From Monomorium pharaonis (Eukaryota > Arthropoda > Insecta > Hymenoptera > Formicidae), in contig NC_050471.1 of assembly GCF_013373865.1 (NCBI RefSeq), forward strand, positions 7,849,307-7,913,306: a DNA stretch of 64,000 bases, in the 5' to 3' direction. Numbering within the stretch: the stretch's first letter is position 1; each line of letters starts with the position of its first letter. The notes below the pieces were generated by a model. The model made no database searches and was not told the origin of the DNA. It saw only the letters and a program-made list of their open reading frames with translations. The translations under genes were made by a program, and so were the position numbers. Below are positions 23,201 to 33,520 of the stretch, piece by piece.

Positions 23201-26200
23201 TCCCGAACTATATGAGAATTACGTTAAAATAATTAGATCTGTCGATATTCGATTAGCACTTGTCGTGTAGCCTTAGAAATTCAAGTTTTTCAAGCAAAAT
23301 AATTGTTTAAAAAATGTTCTAATTAATTATATCACCTGAACTTTATAGAAACATATTGTACGCGTCCCGAACTATATGAGAATTACGTTAAAATAATTAG
23401 ATCTGTCGATATTCGATTAGCACTTGTCGTGTAGCCTTAGAAATTCAAGTTTTTCAAGCATAATAATTGTTTAAAAAATGTTCTAATTAATTATATCACC
23501 GGAACTTTACAGAAACATATTGTACGCGTCCCGAACTATATGAGAATTACGTTAAAATAATTAGATCTGTCGATATTCGATTAGCACTTGTCGTGTAGCC
23601 TTAGAAATTCAAGTTTTTCAAGCATAATAATTGTTTAAAAAATGTTCTAATTAATTATATCACCGGAACTTTATAGAAACATATTGTACGCGTCCCGAAC
23701 TATATGAGAATTACGTTAAAATACATAGATCTGTCGATATTCGATTAGCACTTGTCGTGTAGCCTCAAAAATTCAAGTTTTTTGGGCAAAATAATTGTTT
23801 AAAAAATGTTCTAATTAATTATATCACCTGAACTTTATAGAAACATATTGTACGCGTCCCGAACTATATTAGAATTACGTTAAAATAAACAGATCTGTCG
23901 ATATTCGATTAGCACTTGTCGTGTAGCCTTAGAAATTCAAGTTTTTCGGGCAAAATAATTGTTTAAAAAATGTTTTAATTAATTATATCACCTGAACTTT
24001 ATAGAAACATATTGTACGCGTCCCGAACTATATGAGAATTACGTTAAAATAAATAGATCTGTCGATATTCAAATAGCATTTGACGTGTAGCCTTAGAAAT
24101 TCAAGTTTTTCGGGCAAAATAATTGTTTAAAAAATGTTCTAATTAATTATATCATCTGAACTTTATAGAAACATATTGTACGCGTCCCGATCTATATGAG
24201 AATTACGTTAAAATAATTAGATCTGTCGATATTCGATTAGCACTTGTCGTGTAGCCTTAGAAATTCAAGTTTTTCAAGCAAAATAATTGTTTAAAAAATG
24301 TTCTAATTAATTATATCACCTGAACTTTATAGAAACATATTGTACGCGTCCCGAACTATATGAGAATTACGTTAAAATAATTAGATCTGTCGATATTCGA
24401 TTAGCACTTGTCGTGTAGCCTTAGAAATTCAAGTTTTTCAAGCATAATAATTGTTTAAAAAATGTTCTAATTAATTATATCACCGGAACTTTACAGAAAC
24501 ATATTGTACGCGTCCCGAACTATATGAGAATTACGTTAAAATAATTAGATCTGTCGATATTCGATTAGCACTTGTCGTGTAGCCTTAGAAATTCAAGTTT
24601 TTCAAGCATAATAATTGTTTAAAAAATGTTCTAATTAATTATATCACCGGAACTTTATAGAAACATATTGTACGCGTCCCGAACTATATGAGAATTACGT
24701 TAAAATAATTAGATCTGTCGATATTCGATTAGCACTTGTCGTGTAGCCTTAGAAATTCAAGTTTTTCAAGCAAAATAATTGTTTAAAAAATGTTCTAATT
24801 AATTATATCACCTGAACTTTATAGAAACATATTGTACGCGTCCCGAACTATATGAGAATTACGTTAAAATAATTAGATCTGTCGATATTCGATTAGCACT
24901 TGTCGTGTAGCCTTAGAAATTCAAGTTTTTCAAGCATAATAATTGTTTAAAAAATGTTCTAATTAATTTTATCACCGGAACTTTACAGAAACATATTGTA
25001 CGCGTCCCGAACTATATGAGAATTACGTTAAAATAATTAGATCTGTCGATATTCGATTAGCACTTGTCGTGTAGCCTTAGAAATTCAAGTTTTTCAAGCA
25101 TAATAATTGTTTAAAAAATGTTCTAATTAATTATATCACCGGAACTTTATAGAAACATATTGCACGCGTCCCGAACTATATGAGAATTACGTTAAAATAC
25201 ATAGATCTGTCGATATTCGATTAGCACTTGTCGTGTAGCCTCAAAAATTCAAGTTTTTTGGGCAAAATAATTGTTTAAAAAATGTTCTAATTAATTATAT
25301 CATCTGAACTTTATAGAAACATATTGTACGCGTCCCGATCTATATGAGAATTACGTTAAAATAAACAGATCTGTCGATATTCGATTAGCACTTGTCGTGT
25401 AGCCTTAGAAATTCAAGTTTTTCGGGCAAAATAATTGTTTAAAAAATGTTTTAATTAATTATATCACCTGAACTTTATAGAAACATATTGTACGCGTCCC
25501 GAACTATATGAGAATTACGTTAAAATAAATAGATCTGTCGATATTCAAATAGCACTTGACGTGTAGCCTTAGAAATTCAAGTTTTTCAAGCAAAATAATT
25601 GTTTAAAAAATGTTCTAATTAATTATATCACCTGAACTTTATAGAAACATATTGTACGCGTCCCGAACTATATGAGAATTACGTTAAAATAATTAGATCT
25701 GTCGATATTCGATTAGCACTTGTCGTGTAGCCTTAGAAATTCAAGTTTTTCAAGCATAATAATTGTTTAAAAAATGTTCTAATTAATTATATCACCGGAA
25801 CTTTACAGAAACATATTGTACGCGTCCCGAACTATATGAGAATTACGTTAAAATAATTAGATCTATCGATATTCGATTAGCACTTGTTGTGTAGCCTTAG
25901 AAATTCAAGTTTTTCAAGCATAATAATTGATTAAAAAATGTTCTAATTAATTATATCACCTGAACTTTACAGAAACATATTGTACGCGTCCCGAACTATA
26001 TGAGAATTACGTTAAAATAATTAGATCTGTCGATATTCGATTAGCACTTGTCGTGTAGCCTTAGAAATTCAAGTTTTTCAAGCATAATAATTGTTTAAAA
26101 AATGTTCTAATTAATTATATCACCGGAACTTTATAGAAACATATTGTACGCGTCCCGAACTATATGAGAATTACGTTAAAATACATAGATCTGTCGATAT

Positions 26201-28778
26201 TCGATTAGCACTTGTCGTGTAGCCTCAAAAATTCAAGTTTTTTGGGCAAAATAATTGTTTAAAAAATGTTTTAATTAATTATATCACCTGAACTTTATAG
26301 AAACATATTGTAAGCGTCCCGAACTATATGAGAATTACGTTAAAATAATTAGATCTGTCGATATTCGATTAGCACTTGTCGTGTAGCCTTAGAAATTCAA
26401 GTTTTTCAAGCATAATAATTGTTTAAAAAATGTTCTAATTAATTATATCACCGGAACTTTATAGAAACATATTGTACGCGTCCCGAACTATATGAGAATT
26501 ACGTTAAAATACATAGATCTGTCGATATTCGATTAGCACTTGTCGTGTAGCCTTAGAAATTCAAGTTTTTCAAGCATAATAATTGTTTAAAAAATGTTCT
26601 AATTAATTATATCACCGGAACTTTATAGAAACATATTGTGCGCGTCCCGAACTATATGAGAATCACGTTAAAATACATAGATCTGTCGATATTCGATTAG
26701 CACTTGTCGTGTAGCCACAAAAATTCAAGTTTTTTGGGCAAAATAATTGTTTAAAAAATGTTTTAATTAATTATATCACCTGAACTTTATAGAAACATAT
26801 TGTAAGCGTCCCGAACTATATGAAAATTACGTTAAAATAATTAGATCTGTCGATATTCGATTAGCACTTGTCGTGTAGCCTTAGAAATTCAAGTTTTTCA
26901 AGCATAATAATTGTTTAAAAAATGTTCTAATTAATTATATCACCAAAACTTTATAGAAACATATTGTACGCGTCCCGAACTATATGAGAATTACGTTAAA
27001 ATACATAGATCTGTCGATATTCGATTAGCACTTGTCGTGTAGCCTCAAAAATTCAAGTTTTTTGGGCAAAATAATTGTTTAAAAAATGTTTTAATTAATT
27101 ATATCACCTGAACTTTATAGAAACATATTGTAAGCGTCCCGAACTATATGAGAATTACGTTAAAATAATTAGATCTGTCGATATTCGATTAGCACTTGTC
27201 GTGTAGCCTTAGAAATTCAAGTTTTTCAAGCATAATAATTGTTTAAAAAATGTTCTAATTAATTATATCACCGGAACTTTACAGAAACATATTGTACGCG
27301 TCCCAAACTATATGAGAATTACGTTAAAATAATTAGATCTATCGATATTCGATTAGCACTTGTCGTGTAGCCTTAGAAATTCAAGTTTTTCAAGCATAAT
27401 AATTGTTTAAAAAATGTTCTAATTAATTATATCACCGGAACTTTATAGAAACATATTGTACGCGTCCCGAACTATATGAGAATTACGTTAAAATAAATAG
27501 ATCTGTCGATATTCAAATAGCACTTGACGTGTAGCCTTAGAAATTCAAGTTTTTCAGGCAAAATAATTGTTTAAAAAATGTTCTAATTAATTATATCATC
27601 TGAACTTTATAGAAACATATTGTACGCGTCCCGATCTATATGAGAATTACGTTAAAATAATTAGAACTGTCGATATTCGATTAGCACTTGTCGTGTAGCC
27701 TTAGAAATTCAAGTTTTTCAAGCAAAATAATTGTTTAAAAAATGTTCTAATTAATTATATCACCTGAACTTTATAGAAACATATTGTACGCGTCCCGAAC
27801 TATATGAGAATTACGTTAAAATAATTAGATCTGTCGATATTCGATTAGCACTTGTCGTGTAGCCTTAGAAATTCAAGTTTTTCAAGCATAATAATTGTTT
27901 AAAAAATGTTCTAATTAATTATATCACCGGAACTTTATAGAAACATATTGTACGCGTCCCCAACTATACGAGAATTACGTTAAAATAAATAGATCTGTCG
28001 ATATTCAAATAGCACTTGACGTGTAGCCTTAGAAATTCAAGTTTTTCAGGCAAAATAATTGTTTAAAAAATGTTCTAATTAATTATATCATCTGAACTTT
28101 ATAGAAACATATTGTACGCGTCCCGATCTATATGAGAATTACGTTAAAATAATTAGATCTGTCGATATTCGATTAGCACTTGTCGTGTAGCCTTAGAAAT
28201 TCAAGTTTTTCAAGCAAAATAATTGTTTAAAAAATGTTCTAATTAATTATATCACCTGAACTTTATAGAAACATATTGTACGCGTCCCGAACTATATGAG
28301 AATTTCGTTAAAATAAATAGATCTGTCAATATTCAAATAGCACTTGACGTGTAGCCTTAGAAATTCAAGTTTTTCGGGCAAAATAATTGTTTAAAAAATG
28401 TTTTAATTAATTATATTACCGGAACTCTTTAGAAATTTATTGTACGCGTCCGGAACTATATAAGAATTCCGTTAAAATAAATAGAACTGTCGATATTTGA
28501 ACAGCATCTCACCTTTAGCCCTCAAAAGTCAAGTTTTTCGGACAAAATAATTGTTTAAAAAATGTATTAATTAATTATATCACTGGAACTCTTTAGAAAA
28601 TTATTGGACGCTTCCGGAACTATATGAAAACTGCGTTAAAATAGATAAATCTGTCGATATTCAATTAGCACTTCACGTCCAGCTTTCAAAATTCAAGTTT
28701 TCCGGGCAAAATAATTTTTAAAAAAATGTTTTTATTAATTACAACACCATAACTTTTTTAAAAACTATTGACACACGT
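17270..28778. repeat. Satellite array, 164-bp monomer, about 70 copies
   Basis: Head-to-tail monomers are phased by the motif TGTACGCGTCCCGAAC at, for example, 18,273, 18,437, 18,601, 18,765 and 18,929, exactly 164 bp apart. From the first phase mark (17,291) to the last recognisable one (28,769) there are 70 steps with only two single-base losses, both at the left edge. Within each monomer the order is the phase motif, TTACGTTAAAAT, AGATCTGTCGATATTCGA, GTGTAGCC, AAATTCAAGTTTTT, AATAATTGTTTAAAAAATG, AATTAATTATATCA. The edges (17,270-17,940 and 28,411-28,778) hold the most diverged monomers, with CCGGAAC instead of CCCGAAC and CTTTAGAAAATTATTG before it. There is no open reading frame of interest and no match to the CENP-B box I could see. 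The period is close to nucleosomal length. A centromeric or pericentromeric role is possible but not shown. Confidence 0.97.
19131..26183. repeat. Higher-order repeat block within the satellite (6-, 7- and 9-monomer units)
   Basis: Monomer subtypes recur in a fixed order: ACATAG with TTTTTTGGGC; AACAG with TATTAG or TATGAG; AAATAG with ATTCAAATAG; CGATCTAT with ATTAG; ATTAG with CAAGCATAA; CCGGAACTTTACAG. The ACATAG subtype occurs at 19,131, 20,115, 21,099, 22,247, 23,723, 25,199 and 26,183. The spacings are 984, 984, 1148, 1476, 1476 and 984 bp, that is 6, 6, 7, 9, 9 and 6 monomers of 164 bp. After 26,183 the order breaks into short irregular spacings (328, 164, 328). Confidence 0.9.
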
Positions 28779-29130
28779 TTAATCGGCATCGCGGAAAAGC
28801 GACAACAATACTTCGAGAGATGCGAGTATCGATGCCATGCCCTTTTTTAGAAAGGATTCTTACTTCTCCCCCCCCCCCTTTCTCTCTTTCTCTCTCTCTC
28901 TCTTTCTCTTCCTCTCGTATATTTTTTATTTGGCTCTTTTTTCTTTTTCCCTGATTTCTTGTAATTATTTCAATCAGCTATCAAAAGTGACAGTTTGACA
29001 GCTGAAAATGACACGAAGTAGTTTGACAGCTGGAAATGACACGAAGTGAAGACAGTTACAACGCACTTAACAACTTTATAGCGAGACAGCCAATCAGCAT
29101 CTCGGAAAAGCGGCAACAATAAATTCGATT
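28779..29130. repeat. Satellite border segment with paired direct repeats
   Basis: Directly after the array, AATCGGCATCGCGGAAAAGC (from 28,781) recurs as AATCAGCATCTCGGAAAAGC (from 29,092). Each is followed by a GACAACAATA or GGCAACAATA version and, further on, by CCTTTTTTAGA(A/T)AGGATT. Between them lie a C11 plus CT-rich tract (28,868-28,917) and two tandem copies of a 28-bp unit starting GTTTGACAGCTG (28,993-29,020 and 29,021-29,048). No coding sequence. Confidence 0.8.
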
Positions 29131-32100
29131 CGATTTAACATCTCCTTTTTTAGATAGGATTAATTCAACAAAGAAATCTGAGAGGAAAGAAGAATGAAAA
29201 AAGTCAGAAATATATATATAACTGACTCTCAAAGATCATGATTTGCGTTTTGTTTAGTTTCAAGGAAACAGTATGACAAGCGGAAATTCGAATTCGTTTC
29301 CTCTCACTCGAGATATACGTTAACGTTATTTTATAATTATATAATAACGTTAACGTTATTATATAATTATATACGTTAAATTATATAAATTATATAATAA
29401 CATATATTTTATAATTTTCTTGAAAAGGAAAAATAAACTACATAAAAATGGACAAAAATAAATACTATTAAAAAATTCAATATAATCATAATCAAAATAT
29501 AATTTAATATTATTTTTCTTTAAGATTATATTAAATCTTCTTTATTAAAAATAAAATTAATAGATCTAATATAATTAGCATTCGATCTAAATTACGATAC
29601 TGATTAAAAATAAAATAATTTAAAACTTACGCATATTCGCGAAACATATTTCTCTTCTTTAATTGCAGAAAAGAAATCTGTATATACGTAGAAGAGTGAT
29701 GTCATGAAAAAAAACCCTTCTGGAAGTAAACATGACCAATCTGCTTATTTCCATAATACAACAACCGGACCTTGTAAATTACTATCGCGACAGTTTCCAT
29801 AGAAATTTTTCAAGCGGCATTACGTAGACGAAAACAAGAATTCATTTCAAGTTGTAAATGCACATTTTTATAAAAAAATCTTACTGCAGTCTATAATAAG
29901 AATAAATTGTAAAGAGAGAGAAATATAAAAGTATATTTAAATGTATATATACTTTTGGATTAAATAATTCTATAATTCTAACCCTCGATTAATTAACTAT
30001 AATAAATATTTCTAAATAATTTTGTATAAAATACCTATAAATTTTCTATAAATTTTAATACATTTTCTATGAATTTCATGAACTGAAATTAAGAATCAAA
30101 TCTTGGAAAAATTTTGTTTCGTCCAAAGTGCTCATACGCATGAATATTTATAAGTTTAGTTTATTTTTGCGTAAAAAAAAATGTAAAATTATTTGAAGCA
30201 AAATTCAAGTGTCAAATTATATACATATATTTAATAATATTAAGACTGAATTGTGTATGAAGCGCGCGCAAAGTCATGTTCTAGTAAAAATGATAATGTA
30301 ATAATTATTTTGTGTATCAATTACACATCATTTTTATATATAATTTTTTCATTAAATTACTGAATATATACGGTAAAGTTTATATTACTAAACATGACTT
30401 CATTACTAAACAGAGTTCATAATATCTAGCCGCGATGAGAATAAATTTCTTTGTCATTATTTCTCAATATAGCGATACTTTTAATTTTGAGTCATCAAAA
30501 ATGTGTAATTAAGAAGCACGGTTTAATTAAGTGAAGTCCATTATTAGGTTTATTCCGTTTAAAGTTCCCGTTTTCTGGAGCTAAGTTCATCGTGCCTTTG
30601 AGGCTAGAAATCTTCGTATATATCCACTTTAGTCGGCACGCAGACGGATGCGCGTTCGTGGTCGAAAAAAGCACGGGGTTTAATTAAATTCCGTGGATTG
30701 CTTCCGTGCCGTGGCGTTTCGGGTCGGTGCATTTTGTGACTGCAACGAGAATCCTCACAGCAAGTACGAGCTCCTGCTTTAGAACCATGCGCTACGTTGC
30801 TAATAGTAAAGACAAATCGATCCTACGCACTTGTAAATTTGCCGAAAATGTGATGGCTTTACCGTTCCACTTAAATTCATAACTCCAAACTTTGTCGACA
30901 TATATTTACAGGTGTTGCAGAAATATAACTTCTACTTTAAATTGGTTTCACTTTCCAATTATTTTTTTTTTATTAAACTTTTATACATATTCCTTAATTA
31001 TTTTTTCAAATTTTCTTTACACACCGAGATTGACAATAGAACGAAGTTCTAATAAAATTTCTAACTAACAGAATATTTAATAATTCGATATATATTTGAA
31101 AAATATCTTATCGAGGTATTCATATGACTTTAACCCCACTATAATACAGAAATAGTAATCCATACATATCCAAAATATATTGTAAATAAAATGTAATCAC
31201 AATCGATTGCAAAATTATCAATGAACAATCTTCCATTAAAATTTGAGAATAAACATTTTACGTTCTGTGTGCGGGATTATTTTTGTACAATGCGTGGTGC
31301 TCGTCAATCAAGCTCGTCTCTATCACTCCGAGCTCTTTCATCACCGCCCATATTTGCGTGACGTACCCTTGAACCTAATCTTCGCGATTGCAAACCGAGG
31401 TCGGAATTACACGATGTAAATTTATGAATAATCAATGGCTCTCGAGTTTAGCTGGTTTATTCGAAATGCTGGTTTATCAAGATCAGAGCTATATATAGAG
31501 TGTCTCATAAGTATTACCATTCATTAATTAGACTGTTTTTTGAGAAATTTAAATCTTTTCTCAATTAGAATATCAAAGTATAAGTAAATTTGGAGTAAGA
31601 GAAAAAGAGACTAATAATTACTTGCATATTATATTTTAAAATTAATAAAATAATATTTCATGTAAAAGAATTTTAATTTGAGACTCAAAAACAGAAATGT
31701 TTAGATTTAATACAATATTAATGTATAATGTTATTAGATTTAATATAATATTAATTTTAGCATATAAAATTTACAAAAAATATCACACTTAGGAATTGAG
31801 TAAAAATTTATAGATAAAGCGACGACCGATATTGTGGAATACGACATATATTGTGAGTATGAATTTAGTTTTAATCCTCTAATGCCGTCGCTAATCCTTT
31901 ATTGATCTACTGTTTCATTCTTGATATCCGCAATATCCAACGGCAAATATCATGGATTAATAATAATTTTTACATTAAATATAGACCAAAATGGATTGAA
32001 TGAATGTATTGGAGAATTTAATACATGTACACTATTCTAGATTTTTAATTCTACAATGCATGCGTAATCGATCTGTCATTTTAAAAGCAGTCGTTCATAT

Positions 32101-33019
32101 TTTACATGATATGAAATTCAATATTATTAATTTTCGTGCACGCTATCTGTTGACCCAGCTTGGCAGATCTAAAATATGCTATGTTGGAAAATTGATAGAT
32201 AAATTAACCGTTTGAATTTGAAAATTCGGAATTGATTTACGATCGGGTGCTTGTCGTATTAATACGCAAGGAGGGAATCGACGGAAATCTGGTGCGGGTT
32301 GCAATTCGCGTTCTCGATTGAAAATAAAAAGCGAACGTGTACATGTCCGCCGCAGCTCTCTCGCGTATCGACAGGCCAGATGCAGCGACGACCGCAACAA
32401 TACCGAACTCGTTATTTTCCTTCGCTGGTGAAGATTAATTCGACCGCGGCCGATCCGCACCCGCGATTCGCAGAATTAATTCGAAGTTCGGCGAGATAAC
32501 GAGATTATTTAGAGTGAGTGGAAGAACAATATTGCGCCGGCCCCCGGCGTTTTTCCTCGTGAGTGATGAATTCATGTGTAGGAACGTGAATCATACGTAA
32601 GTACAGACTATGAACTTCGGTCGCGTCAATTCTTAATAAATCTTAAATGAACAGAATCTTAAACGAGAACAAATCATCAACATAAAAATTAAAAAGAAAA
32701 CCCGTCTATCTTGTATTCTGTATCTTTTTGCAGAAATAAGAAGTAAATAAAACGTAAAATTTAGACCTATGGAAGCTTATGGAATCGGTCTGAATTAATC
32801 GATTAGGTAACATACGAAATATTCAACAATGTATATTGCACAATTATTGTATGACAATCACAAAAACAATTTACACACGTGCAACACATAATCCCGCGAG
32901 TTTTCTTGATTACCAAGTAATAAATTAAATCGACTTGTGTTGGCACCATGCTGTTCGCTAACGTCGCTAATAACCGGTTAATTATTCCGTTAACAAACGA
33001 TTTAATTAATTAATTTACC
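29131..33019. other. AT-rich right flank, no gene recognised
   Basis: Mostly AT-rich DNA. It contains the palindrome at 29,317-29,356, the small open frame equivalent to 53,937-54,161, and a more balanced stretch at 30,510-30,800 that holds two AGCACGG...TTTAATTAA motifs (about 30,516 and 30,670). The latter could be homeodomain-type sites but also occur by chance in AT-rich DNA. Confidence 0.5.
29317..29356. repeat. Perfect 14-bp-arm palindrome built on GTTAAC
   Basis: ACGTTAACGTTATT (29,317-29,330) and its exact inverse (29,343-29,356) flank a 12-base AT spacer that is itself nearly palindromic. A third, partial ACGTTA follows near 29,372. It is repeated at 53,550-53,589 in the second copy of the locus. 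Confidence 0.9.
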
Positions 33020-33520
33020 GTGTGGTTCTAGCGCAAACCGACGCTCGCGCGCGCGTACTCATTTTCATCAACGTGGACTTGGCGCGATCGTTAAACGCAC
33101 GCACATACAAGCATGTACGAGCAGATGCATTCTCACGTGCAAATTTAACGTGTCGACGTGCTCGCGTTACGTTAACGTTCTCTGCATCTGGGACGACGTT
33201 AGCGCGCGCGCGCGCGTACGAATTCAGAGTCGGCGGTATCTGGATGCATTATCGCATCATTGTTCGCGCTGAAACGCGCCGGGAGCCCACATACACGCAC
33301 CCACCGAAACATTATCTTTTCGTGCTCCGAAACTGTCTCGCTGTTCTCGCGGAGCAGAGAATCGTACGCGAACCTCGGCCCGGGGGAAGACGGAAGAGCG
33401 ATAACGAATATGGCGAGCTTCCTCGTCGCGGAAGAGGAGACGGCCAAAAGAGCGGAGCGAAAAAAGAGCTGCGCGACGATATAATTACTGACAAAACGTG
33501 TGGAGAGTAAGAGCTGCCAG
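33020..33520. other. CpG-rich island, first copy
   Basis: Very rich in CpG, with alternating CG tracts at about 33,046-33,055 and 33,202-33,216. A 162-codon frame is open on plus, but it starts at GTG not ATG, is arginine-rich, and a frame of similar length is open on minus over the same bases. This is the pattern of CpG-rich non-coding DNA. It may be a promoter-type island. The same segment recurs at 57,251-57,751. Confidence 0.5.

Noticed and set aside
17270..28778. CRISPR-like array
   Set aside because: Regular spacing comes from whole 164-bp monomers that are similar along their full length. There are no unique spacers, and the genome appears eukaryotic.
17270..28778. Telomeric or CENP-B-box sequence
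   Set aside because: No TTAGG-type runs and no convincing match to the CENP-B box pattern were seen in the monomer.
33022..33510. 162-codon arginine-rich frame (and 57,253-57,741)
   Set aside because: It starts at GTG without an ATG and frames are open on both strands over the same CpG-rich bases. Identity between copies reflects redundancy, not selection.
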